A stretch of DNA of 64,000 nucleotides from Algoriphagus pacificus (GTDB taxonomy: Bacteria; Bacteroidota; Bacteroidia; Cytophagales; Cyclobacteriaceae): assembly GCF_017254845.1 (NCBI RefSeq), contig NZ_JAFKCU010000003.1, positions 124,001-188,000 on the forward strand. Direction: 5' to 3'. This document shows positions 17,027-25,039 of the stretch, piece after piece. The translations under genes and the position numbers were made by a program. The notes under the pieces were generated by a model, which did no database searches, had not been told where the DNA came from, and worked only from the letters and a program-made list of their open reading frames with translations. Within the stretch, counting starts at the first letter, position 1, and each line of letters begins with the position of its first letter.

Positions 17027-18202
17027 ATGTTTAAATCAATGAACAGACGAGATTGGATGAAAACCAGCCTGCTTTCTGCAGGTACGCTTATCGCAGCACC
17101 ATCCATTGCAATGCCTAAAAGAGCAGCAAATGCCGCTTTTTATTATTCTCCAGAAAGTATTTTGGGAGAGTACCTTCCGGATTTTCCGATTGCTGAACCT
17201 AAAATGGTTGCTAGATTAAATGCAAATGAGAATCCTTACGGACCTGCTCCACAAGTTGTAAAGGCAATTGCTGAAGCTGCATCAACAGGAAACAGATATG
17301 GACATGGGGATGCTGCCACCTTGATTGCTATGATTGCAGAAAAAGAAGGTGTTACTCCTGATCATATCATGTTAGGTCCAGGTTCTACCGATCTTTTGGA
17401 AAAAGTAGCTATTACTCGATTCAAAAATGGTGGAAATATCATTGCTGCCGATCCTTCTTACATGTCTTTGATTAATACTGCTGAAGCAATGGGAGGAACT
17501 TGGAAGCCAGTTCCATTGACTGCTGATTATGCCCATGATCTTGATGGAATGGAAAAAGCGATTGACAGCGACACCAAATTGGTTTATGTCTGCAATCCAA
17601 ATAACCCAACTGGTTCTATTACCAACACAGCTGATTTGAAGAAGTTCTGTGCAACTGCTTCCGAGAAGACGCCGATATTCGTTGATGAGGCCTATTTGGA
17701 ATTTTTGGACAACCCAATGTCCCAGTCAATGGTAGGCTTGGTGGCTGAAGGAAAAGATGTGATTGTAGCAAGAACTTTCAGTAAAATCCACGGAATGGCC
17801 GGTTTGAGAATCGGATATATCGTGGCTACTCCAGAAAGAATAGAAAGCATTACCAGCATGGTAAGAAGTACCATGGGTCTTTGTGTGACTTCTTTGAAAG
17901 GTGCAATTGCCAGTATGAAGCAAGATTCTTTTATGGCAGAGTGCAGAGGATATAATTCTGAGTGCAGAAAATTCACTCATGATGCCATCACTTCTTTAGG
18001 ATACGATATCATTCCTTCTTACACCAGTTTCATGATTTTCCCTATCTCAATGAACGGAAAACAGTTTATGAAATCCATGTATGATTCAGGAGTTGGTATC
18101 AGAGTATTCAATATTCAGGATAAAGACTGGTGCCGAGTAAGTATGGGCACCAAAACGGAAATGGAAATTTTCGTGGAAACATTCAAGAAAGTAACAGCAT
18201 AA
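17027..18202 (+). CDS. Tat-exported histidinol-phosphate aminotransferase-like enzyme (copy 2)
   Basis: A PLP aminotransferase of the HisC family with a twin-arginine signal. The open frame reaches back to a TTG at 16982, but real starts are the ATG at 17027 (MFKSMNRRDW) or at 17039 (MNRRDWMK), which places N-R-R-D-W-M-K at the very N-terminus. A hydrophobic stretch and a likely cleavage near RAANAA follow. Counting from 17039, the core has NANENPYGPA (61-70), NPNNPTG (186-192), VDEAYLEF and the PLP lysine K249 in ARTFSK. All catalytic positions look intact. It is similar in layout to copy 1 at 3787-4911. The AEC permease gene starts 12 bp downstream, so the two form an operon; this suggests handling of an amino-acid-like compound in the periplasm and across the inner membrane (inference). 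Confidence 0.85.
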   Translation: MFKSMNRRDWMKTSLLSAGTLIAAPSIAMPKRAANAAFYYSPESILGEYLPDFPIAEPKMVARLNANENPYGPAPQVVKAIAEAASTGNRYGHGDAATLIAMIAEKEGVTPDHIMLGPGSTDLLEKVAITRFKNGGNIIAADPSYMSLINTAEAMGGTWKPVPLTADYAHDLDGMEKAIDSDTKLVYVCNPNNPTGSITNTADLKKFCATASEKTPIFVDEAYLEFLDNPMSQSMVGLVAEGKDVIVARTFSKIHGMAGLRIGYIVATPERIESITSMVRSTMGLCVTSLKGAIASMKQDSFMAECRGYNSECRKFTHDAITSLGYDIIPSYTSFMIFPISMNGKQFMKSMYDSGVGIRVFNIQDKDWCRVSMGTKTEMEIFVETFKKVTA

Positions 18203-18214
18203 GAATTTTAGCGT

Positions 18215-19357
18215 ATGTCCTTAGCCTTACAAAAGACATGTTCCCTGCTTTTACTCATTCTGATCGGCTTTTTGCTGAAAAACAGATTGATAAAAGAGGA
18301 TCATAAAAAAGGCCTTAAAACTATTATTCTTGATTTGGCTTTGCCAGCGATGATATTCGTGGCTTTGCTGAAAATCGAAGTTGATTCTGAGTTGATTTTC
18401 CTTCCCTTATTGATTTTGGTTTGGAATGCCGTGATGCTGATTGCTAGTAAGTTGGCTTTGCCACTGCTTGGTTTCTCAAAAAACAGCTCCGAAACCCGAA
18501 CTTGGTTGATGATGATTCCATCTCTGGCTCCCGGTTTATCCTGTTTTCCTTTTTTGATGGAATACTTGGGTGAAGATGCGCTTGCATGGGGAGCTTTGGC
18601 AGATATTGGCAATAAAGTCTATGTGCTGATATTCTCCTATTTATTAGCGATGAGCTGGTATTATAGACACATGGGTTTAGGTTCCAGATCAAATGGACAA
18701 AAAGTGAAGGAACTGATTATTTCCATGTTTAAAGAGCCAATCAACATGGTGATTATTGTTGCCTTGGTCTTACTTGGTTTTGGATTGAGAATAGAAAACC
18801 TACCGGGATTTATCGGGGAATCAGTCTTGATGTTGAAAGATATCATGACTCCATTGGTGCTTCTATTTATAGGAGTATCGGTGATTCTCAAATGGGATCA
18901 AATCCAAACAATAGCCTCTATTCTGCTTTTAAGAGCAGGATTCAGCCTGGTATTGAGTGGCTTGTTCGTCACTCTGGTAGACTTACCTAGTGAGGCAGCG
19001 ATCCTATTGGCAGTGGTATTTCCTTTGTCAGCTTGTTCATTTTGGCCTTTTGCTCATATGTCAGCAATCAGGCAAATGGAAAGAGATAAAGGTGTGGAAA
19101 CGGAGAATGGTACTTTTGACCTGGGCTTAGGAATCAATATTCTGGCAGTTTCACTTCCCCTAAGTACCATTCTAATACTTGGAATTTTCAGTTCAGGATC
19201 TTATTTCACTGTTCCGAGTCACCTGTTTTATATTGGATTTGGTTTGGTCTTCCTTTCCGTCCTACCAAGACTTATTTCATGGATTAAAAATATTGAAGTA
19301 GCAGTTTCATTCTTGGAAGAGAAGAAGCTAAAAGATAGTTCTGCTGAAAGTAGATAA
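18215..19357 (+). CDS. AEC-family permease (auxin-efflux-carrier-like)
   Basis: A 380-residue membrane protein with about ten hydrophobic segments in two halves, matching the AEC/bile-acid-type permease fold: KTCSLLLLILIGFLLKNRLI at the start, LDLALPAMIFVALL in helix 2, and the second half opening at KEPINMVIIVALVLLGFGL. Bacterial AEC members export or import organic acids or amino-acid derivatives; the substrate here is unknown. It is 12 bp downstream of the Tat aminotransferase and ends at a strong terminator at 19389-19420, so these are a two-gene unit. Confidence 0.83.
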   Translation: MSLALQKTCSLLLLILIGFLLKNRLIKEDHKKGLKTIILDLALPAMIFVALLKIEVDSELIFLPLLILVWNAVMLIASKLALPLLGFSKNSSETRTWLMMIPSLAPGLSCFPFLMEYLGEDALAWGALADIGNKVYVLIFSYLLAMSWYYRHMGLGSRSNGQKVKELIISMFKEPINMVIIVALVLLGFGLRIENLPGFIGESVLMLKDIMTPLVLLFIGVSVILKWDQIQTIASILLLRAGFSLVLSGLFVTLVDLPSEAAILLAVVFPLSACSFWPFAHMSAIRQMERDKGVETENGTFDLGLGINILAVSLPLSTILILGIFSSGSYFTVPSHLFYIGFGLVFLSVLPRLISWIKNIEVAVSFLEEKKLKDSSAESR

Positions 19358-19388
19358 AAACAATGGGTTTGATAACAGTTTAAAAAGC

Positions 19389-19424
19389 AGAAAGCCCCGG
19401 ACATTCGTTCGGGGCTTTCTTTTT
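19389..19424. terminator. bidirectional terminator
   Basis: AGAAAGCCCCG (19389-19399) pairs perfectly with CGGGGCTTTCT (19410-19420), with T residues following on the plus strand and A residues preceding (weak T-tract for the minus strand). It separates the convergent AEC permease and DUF1080 genes. Confidence 0.85.
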
Positions 19425-19438
19425 GATTTTATTTGAAT

Positions 19439-20230
19439 TTAGAAATCGGTGCTTTTTCCATCCAGATTCAATTCTTTGATCCAGATATTTCTATAAAATA
19501 CATCGTGACCTTCTGCCTGCAGCTTCAATCCTCCAGGAGTATCGGTAATTCCTTTTCCTCCGTCGTTTCCACCGTCAATACCAGAATTAGGACCTCCCCA
19601 AACTTGCTGAATTGGTTGGTCTTCGTGGATTTTTACCCCGTTAAAGTAAATTGTAACACGGGCTTTTTCAGTTAAAACGCCATTTTCGAATCTCGCAGCT
19701 TTGAATACGATATCATAAGCATTCCATTTGCCTGTGCCATTATAGGCATCAGAAGTTGGGATCTGCTCATTAATAATAGCAGCCATTCCATGATTGGTAT
19801 TGTCACCATCCAAAATTTGGATTTCGTATCGGTTTTGTAAATAAACACCGCTGTTTCCTCCCGGATCTTTTACAAAGAACTCCACATGAGCTCTGAAATC
19901 TCTGTATTTCTCCTTTGTCACTATATCAGCTGCTCCATATTTTCCACCTGAACCTGCGGGATCATTGCTGCTGATTACTGCTCCACCATCGATAGGATCG
20001 GTAGCTGATGGCCATTTGATAGGCATTGTGCTTGAAAATCTCGGGCCTTCCCAATATTCCCAATTCTTGTGAAGCATTTTTTCGCTGCCATCTAGTTTCA
20101 TTTTGGCACCTTTGATTGGTTTTACTCCAACTCCTGTCTGAGAAAATCCTGGTAGTGCCAAGAAAAGCATAAGTGCAAGAGCGCAACTTAATTTGTACAT
20201 GGTTGGAATAGATCTTGGTTTGATTCGCAT
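19439..20230 (-). CDS. exported DUF1080 / 3-keto-disaccharide hydrolase-domain protein
   Basis: A 263-residue exported protein. The signal is best read from the Met at 20200 (MYKLSCALALMLFLALPGFSQ); the ATG at 20230 would add ten residues (MRIKPRSIPT). The mature part is a single concanavalin-like DUF1080 domain, with YRDFRAHVEFFVKDPGGNSGVYLQNRYEIQILD and GGLKLQAEGHDVFYRNIWIKEL. Some DUF1080 proteins hydrolyse 3-keto-glycosides and others only bind sugars. It is probably periplasmic or surface located. It stands alone; a divergent zinc-peptidase gene lies 186 bp away. Confidence 0.88.
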   Translation of the reverse strand: MRIKPRSIPTMYKLSCALALMLFLALPGFSQTGVGVKPIKGAKMKLDGSEKMLHKNWEYWEGPRFSSTMPIKWPSATDPIDGGAVISSNDPAGSGGKYGAADIVTKEKYRDFRAHVEFFVKDPGGNSGVYLQNRYEIQILDGDNTNHGMAAIINEQIPTSDAYNGTGKWNAYDIVFKAARFENGVLTEKARVTIYFNGVKIHEDQPIQQVWGGPNSGIDGGNDGGKGITDTPGGLKLQAEGHDVFYRNIWIKELNLDGKSTDF

Positions 20231-20416
20231 GTGTCTGGGGTTTATTGGGTCAAATATTATTATAGATGATTAAAGTGGATTCGGAAATTAGCTATTTTTA
20301 ATTGTTCAACTTTTAAATAATTAAAAATTACTGCTTCAGATCAGTTTTAATTTTGGGGAGATTAGATTTCAGATGGAATTTGAAGAAGCTTTCGGTAACA
20401 AACAAAATATTTTGGT

Positions 20417-21313
20417 ATGAAATGGCAAGGAAAAAGACAAAGCTCCAATATTGATGACAGAAGGGGTAGAAGCGGTTCGGGAATGGGTGGAGGCGGATTT
20501 AATCCCTTATTGATTGGTCCATTGTTAAAGATTTTATTTTCAAAAACAGGTCTGATAATAGTCGGTATTGTCGTGGTTTTCTCAGTTGTGACGGGAACGA
20601 ATCCACTTTCCCTGATTGGAGGAATGATGGGTGGAGGACAAGGTTTTACAACAGAAACCAATTATGAACCTACCGCAGAGGAGAATGAATTAGCGGAATT
20701 CTGCTCCATCATTTTAGCAGATACAGAAGATGTTTGGAACCAAGAACTGGAGAATTACAGAAATCCAACTTTGGTGTTGTTTACCAATTCTGTCTCCTCA
20801 GCTTGTGGTATGGCTTCCTCAGCTACGGGTCCTTTCTATTGTCCAGCTGATGAAAAGCTTTACATAGATCTAAGTTTTTTTGAGGACATGGAGAGAAAAT
20901 TAAATGCTCCCGGAGATTTTGCCCAGGCCTATGTCATCGCCCACGAAGTGGGTCATCATATTCAGAAAATAATGGGAATAACTGATGAGGTTCATAGTCT
21001 CAGAGGGGAATTGAGTGAAAAAGAATACAATCAATATTCTGTAAAATTGGAATTGCAGGCTGATTTTCTAGCAGGCGCTTGGGCTTATCACAGCCAAAGG
21101 TCCAAAGAATGGCTGGATAGGGGAGATTTGGAGGAAGCATTGAATGCTGCCAATGCCATTGGGGATGACAGATTGCAAAAGCAGTCAGGAGGAAGAGTAG
21201 TACCGGATTCATTTACACATGGAACTTCCGCCCAGCGAATGAAATGGTTTAGAAAGGGTTTTGAAACAGGGGATTTGAGGCAAGGTGATACCTTTAGTGA
21301 TCCAAGTCTGTAA
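20417..21313 (+). CDS. ypfJ: membrane-anchored neutral zinc metallopeptidase (YpfJ family)
   Basis: A 298-residue protein of the YpfJ/KPN_02809 putative neutral zinc metallopeptidase family. The N-terminus has the usual arginine- and glycine-rich stretch (DDRRGRSGSGMGGGG), then one transmembrane helix (about 43-65), and a C-terminal peptidase domain with the HExxH motif H176-E-V-G-H180-H and a downstream LELQADFLAG that provides the third ligand. The active domain should be periplasmic. Physiological substrates are unknown. Its stop lies 3 bp from the end of the convergent Nramp-like gene with no terminator between them. Confidence 0.9.
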   Translation: MKWQGKRQSSNIDDRRGRSGSGMGGGGFNPLLIGPLLKILFSKTGLIIVGIVVVFSVVTGTNPLSLIGGMMGGGQGFTTETNYEPTAEENELAEFCSIILADTEDVWNQELENYRNPTLVLFTNSVSSACGMASSATGPFYCPADEKLYIDLSFFEDMERKLNAPGDFAQAYVIAHEVGHHIQKIMGITDEVHSLRGELSEKEYNQYSVKLELQADFLAGAWAYHSQRSKEWLDRGDLEEALNAANAIGDDRLQKQSGGRVVPDSFTHGTSAQRMKWFRKGFETGDLRQGDTFSDPSL

Positions 21314-21316
21314 TTT

Positions 21317-22606
21317 CTACCAAGCTCCAAAAACAGCTCCAATACTTTTGACACCAAGTATCAAAGTGATCAGCCAAATAGCTAAATAGACCAGATTACT
21401 GCTCGTCTTACTTTTATGGTTTCCCATAATTGATTGTTGAGCGCCTACCCAAATTATCCAGGCACTGATACAGGGGAGAAGAATTCCATTAGCAAGTTGA
21501 GCCAAGGTGATCAATTGGACCGGTTTAATGCCGAAGGAAGCAAAAATCAACCCTAGCAATAAAACCAATCCAATTGATTTTCTCATGGATGCAGACTCTA
21601 GTTCCTGACTCCAACCCATGACTCCGCAGACAACTAATCCAGCCGCTAAAGGAGCAGTAATGGAGGAAGTTAAGCCTGCTGCCAAAAATCCAACTCCCAT
21701 GAGGTATTTGGCCATTGGACCAAAAACGGGTTCTAGCCCTTTTGATACATCCAAGGCACTGCTTACTTCAGAATTTAAGTTGGCCGCTCCAACCATCAAA
21801 ATAGCCATGGATACCAAACCGCCTAGAACTACAGAAATACCTATATCCAACTTCATCCAAGAAATACCCTCGGTATTTTTCCATTTTTTATGCGCTAGGC
21901 TGGCGTATAGAAATAAATTATAGGGAACCACTGTAGTTCCGATTAAGGAAACAATAGTCAAGAATTCATCTGAATTCCAAGTTGGTTTAAATCCGGCAAA
22001 AACACCTAACCAATCTGGTTTTGTTAAAATGGCCGTAATTATAAATGAGATGGACATCAAGATTACCATCCCAACCAAGAACTTCTCAAGGGCTTTGTAG
22101 TTACCTAAATAAAGTAGGAGAAAGGCAGTAATACCTATGAGAAGATTTCCTGTTTGAATTTGCAATTGGCCCAAGTTCCAAACCGGAAATTTCCAGAAGA
22201 TTTCCAAACCAAGATTTGCTCCGGTTATGTTTCCAGATTCGTAGGCAGCATTACCCAACACAATGGCAAGAAGGACCAAAGCCATTGAAAGAAACTTAAA
22301 TAGTCGGTTTCCAGTTGAATTCCTTAGCAATTGGCTCAAATCTTGTCCTGTACTGATTCCGATCCTGCCAGAAATTTCTTGAAGGGCTAAGGTAGCAACA
22401 ATTGATAAGGCAAGAGCCCAGAGCAGAGAGTAACCAAAATTTACCCCTGCAAGAGTGCAAACTGTAACGGTACCTGGACCAATAAAAGCGGCTGCAATAA
22501 CAGGGCCTGGTCCAAGGTTTTTAAAAAAGGTGGTTAGAGACAATGTTTTGGTTTTTCTGCAAAATAGAGATTTAAGAGATTTTTTGTAGATTTTAATTGA
22601 AAGCAT
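21317..22606 (-). CDS. Nramp-like (SLC11) transporter lacking canonical metal-site residues
   Basis: A 429-residue protein with about 11 hydrophobic helices, clearly Nramp-fold: FKNLGPGPVIAAAFIGPGTV aligns with helix 1 of MntH, followed by AGVNFGYSLLWALA. The metal-binding DPGN of helix 1 is G43-P-G-T46, and the helix 6 MPH is V227-P-Y229 (GTTVVPYNLFLY). Asp, Asn, Met and His ligands are therefore all changed, so manganese or iron uptake should not be assumed; related divergent branches transport magnesium or other substrates. The start codon sits inside a 15-bp palindrome. It is divergent from the alpha/beta hydrolase gene, with only 22 bp between the two starts. Confidence 0.85.
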   Translation of the reverse strand: MLSIKIYKKSLKSLFCRKTKTLSLTTFFKNLGPGPVIAAAFIGPGTVTVCTLAGVNFGYSLLWALALSIVATLALQEISGRIGISTGQDLSQLLRNSTGNRLFKFLSMALVLLAIVLGNAAYESGNITGANLGLEIFWKFPVWNLGQLQIQTGNLLIGITAFLLLYLGNYKALEKFLVGMVILMSISFIITAILTKPDWLGVFAGFKPTWNSDEFLTIVSLIGTTVVPYNLFLYASLAHKKWKNTEGISWMKLDIGISVVLGGLVSMAILMVGAANLNSEVSSALDVSKGLEPVFGPMAKYLMGVGFLAAGLTSSITAPLAAGLVVCGVMGWSQELESASMRKSIGLVLLLGLIFASFGIKPVQLITLAQLANGILLPCISAWIIWVGAQQSIMGNHKSKTSSNLVYLAIWLITLILGVKSIGAVFGAW

Positions 22607-22616
22607 TTAAAATGCT
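22602..22616. promoter_or_regulatory. palindrome between divergent Nramp-like and hydrolase genes
   Basis: AGCATTT-a-AAATGCT is a perfect 15-bp palindrome. It contains the ATG of the Nramp-like gene (22604-22606 on the minus strand) and lies 12 bp before the ATG of the hydrolase gene. It could be an operator, but a 7-bp-arm palindrome can also arise by chance in AT-rich DNA. Confidence 0.3.
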
Positions 22617-22628
22617 GAACAAGAGAAT

Positions 22629-23639
22629 ATGATTTGGATTAAAAGAATTTTTAAAGTCGTTGCTGCACTGCTTTTAGCTTGTGTCTTTTTCTTGATGCTT
22701 TTATACAGAAATGACATTTCCAGAGACGAGATTGATCAGAAGTGGGCAACTCCAGAATCTCATTTTTTCAAAATCAACGGTCAAAATATCCATGTAAGGA
22801 TCATGGGGCAAGGTGATCCTATCTTTTTGCTACATGGGAGCTTTTCTTCTCTGCATACTTGGGAAAATTGGCAATACGAATTGAGTCCATACTTTATGAC
22901 CATTTCATTGGATTTTCCAGGACACGGACTAACTGGGCCAGATGAGTTGCAACGCTACACGATTAAAGATTATAGCCATCTGGTTTTGTCTTTGGCAGAA
23001 AAACTAGGTTTGGAGAAATTTCATGTGGCTGGCAATTCAATGGGGGGAGCTGTAGCTTTACAAATGGCCTCAACTAGGCCTGATAAAGTTTTGAGTCTGA
23101 ATCTGATTGATGCTTCAGGAGCGCCAATGCCCCCGGTAAGGCAATTAGAAGAGAAAGAAGAATCTCAGGATAAGGGGCTTATTTTTAAACTGACTTCCAA
23201 TCCGATTTTCTCAAAAATCCTTTTGAAATGCACTCCCAAGTTTCTTTTTGCCATGAATATGCGAGAGGTGTATTTTGATTCAGATAAAATCACTGCGGAT
23301 AAAATTGATCGCTATTATGAGTTGATGCTTCGGGATGGCAATAGAAAAGCCACTTTGGACAGGTTATCTATTCCTAGAGACTATGATTTTGATTTCGACG
23401 TAGTAAAAATGCCAACCCTCATCATGTGGGGAAAAGAGGATCGATGGATTCCTTTGAAACAAGCATATCTTATAGAAAAGGCTATTCCAGGCTCTCATTT
23501 GGTGATTTTTGATGGAGCGGGTCATGTACCGATGGAGGAAATACCGACTGAAACTGTCGCAGAATACCTTTCCTTCTTAGGCGTGGAAATCCGAAAAGAC
23601 TACTTTAAGGGTCCCAATTATTTGACCCATGTCCACTGA
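22629..23639 (+). CDS. membrane-anchored alpha/beta hydrolase
   Basis: A 336-residue alpha/beta-hydrolase-fold enzyme with an N-terminal membrane anchor (about residues 8-27). The oxyanion-hole HG is in FLLHGSFSS (70), the nucleophile S137 is in the elbow GNSMGG, the acid is likely the Asp of WGKEDRW and the His is in GAGHVPMEE. It resembles esterases and meta-cleavage-product-type hydrolases; the substrate cannot be told. Its stop codon lies within the first codons of rmuC (11-bp overlap), so the two genes are translationally coupled. Confidence 0.87.
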   Translation: MIWIKRIFKVVAALLLACVFFLMLLYRNDISRDEIDQKWATPESHFFKINGQNIHVRIMGQGDPIFLLHGSFSSLHTWENWQYELSPYFMTISLDFPGHGLTGPDELQRYTIKDYSHLVLSLAEKLGLEKFHVAGNSMGGAVALQMASTRPDKVLSLNLIDASGAPMPPVRQLEEKEESQDKGLIFKLTSNPIFSKILLKCTPKFLFAMNMREVYFDSDKITADKIDRYYELMLRDGNRKATLDRLSIPRDYDFDFDVVKMPTLIMWGKEDRWIPLKQAYLIEKAIPGSHLVIFDGAGHVPMEEIPTETVAEYLSFLGVEIRKDYFKGPNYLTHVH

Positions 23640-24873
23640 ATTGATTTTAATTCTAGTCCTAATTCTTCAAGCTGTCATTTTATTTATTCTTTTCTTAAAG
23701 GGAAAGAAGGATACTTCCAGCCAACTGCTTCAGTCAGAACTGATGCGAATGAGCAGAGAAATGGAACAGGCATTGGCACAGGCCCGAAAGGAATCCAATG
23801 AGAATTTAATGCATCAGTTCCGACTGGTTTTTGACAATCAAAGGGCGAGCTCGAGAGATCAAAATGAAGCTTTGAAAAGCTTTGGAGAAGTTTTCCGCAA
23901 AAACGTCCAAGACTTTAATTCCTTACAAAAAGAGAAATTCGAGGAGCTCAACAGAAGGCAGGAAGACCTGATGAAAACTACTGAGCTTCGCTTGGAAAAG
24001 ATTCGAGAGACAGTTGATGAAAAGCTTCAAAAGACCTTAGAAACAAGACTCGGACAGTCTTTTGAGATGGTAAGCAATCAATTGCAGGCTGTGCAGAAAG
24101 GATTGGGGGAAATGCAAAGTTTGGCGCATGGTGTGGGAGATCTGAAGCGGGTGCTAAGCAATGTGAAAAGTAGAGGCGTATTGGGAGAATATCAGCTGCA
24201 GGCCATTTTGGAAAACCTGTTAACTCCGGATCAATACATTCTCAATGCGGCAATTGGGAATTCAGGAAGAGAAAGGGTGGAGTTTGCGGTGAAAATGCCT
24301 GGAAATGATGCGCAGGTTTTGTTACCCATTGATTCAAAATTTCCTCAGGAATCCTACCTGCGTTTGGTTGATGCTTACGAACTGATTAATAAAAAGGAAA
24401 TTGAAATTGCACGAGCAGAATTGATCAAAGCTGTAAAAAAAGCAGCCATAGATATCCGTGATAAATATATCCAAGTGCCTTTTACCACAGATTTCGCAAT
24501 CTTGTTTCTACCTGTGGAAAGTCTATATGCTGAAATTTTACGAGAGCCCGGACTTTCCCAACAAATCCAGCAAGATTACAAGGTATTGGTGACAGGACCA
24601 ACCACGCTTTCTGCGATTTTGAATAGCCTTCAGATGGGATTTAGAACTCTTGCCATTCAAAAGAGAAGTTCAGAAGTATGGCAGGTTTTGGGAGCAATAA
24701 AAACTGAGTTCGGGAAATTTGGAGAGCTGATAGAGAAAACCCAAAAGAAATTGGGCGAGGCAAATTCTGAGCTTGATAAGCTGGTAGGAGCCAGAACGAG
24801 GGCGATTCAAAGGAAATTAAAGGACGTGCAAGAACTTCCAGAGACTGAAAGTACGAAGTTTTTAGAGGATTAA
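23629..24873 (+). CDS. rmuC: DNA recombination protein RmuC
   Basis: A 414-residue RmuC. It has one N-terminal transmembrane helix (about 3-22), a long coiled coil (about 30-160) and the RmuC nuclease-like domain: SRGVLGEYQLQAILENLL, LLPIDSKFPQESYLRL, and TDFAILFLPVESLYAEIL, followed by PTTLSAILNSLQMGF. RmuC limits inversions at short inverted repeats and may be a nuclease. It overlaps the hydrolase gene by 11 bp. No terminator is obvious after it. Confidence 0.95.
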   Translation: MSTELILILVLILQAVILFILFLKGKKDTSSQLLQSELMRMSREMEQALAQARKESNENLMHQFRLVFDNQRASSRDQNEALKSFGEVFRKNVQDFNSLQKEKFEELNRRQEDLMKTTELRLEKIRETVDEKLQKTLETRLGQSFEMVSNQLQAVQKGLGEMQSLAHGVGDLKRVLSNVKSRGVLGEYQLQAILENLLTPDQYILNAAIGNSGRERVEFAVKMPGNDAQVLLPIDSKFPQESYLRLVDAYELINKKEIEIARAELIKAVKKAAIDIRDKYIQVPFTTDFAILFLPVESLYAEILREPGLSQQIQQDYKVLVTGPTTLSAILNSLQMGFRTLAIQKRSSEVWQVLGAIKTEFGKFGELIEKTQKKLGEANSELDKLVGARTRAIQRKLKDVQELPETESTKFLED

Positions 24874-24983
24874 TAAGTTAATTATAGGAGGATAACTGAA
24901 ATTTTCTCCCATTTTTTTTATCATAAATCAAGAGATTGAGTACTTTGAATGCTTATTCGCAAAAGAAATAGCTTAATGACTGA

Positions 24984-25010
24984 TTGTCATTTAGAAAGGT
25001 GTTAATTTTG
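24984..25010 (+). promoter_or_regulatory. candidate promoter of trkA-trkH
   Basis: TAATTTTG at 25003-25010 matches TAnnTTTG, and a TTG at 24984-24986 lies 16 bp upstream, slightly short of the usual spacing. Transcription would start near 25017, just before the ATG at 25040. Confidence 0.45.
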
Positions 25011-25039
25011 CAGCTGTTTAAATCACTCGAATTACCTCT

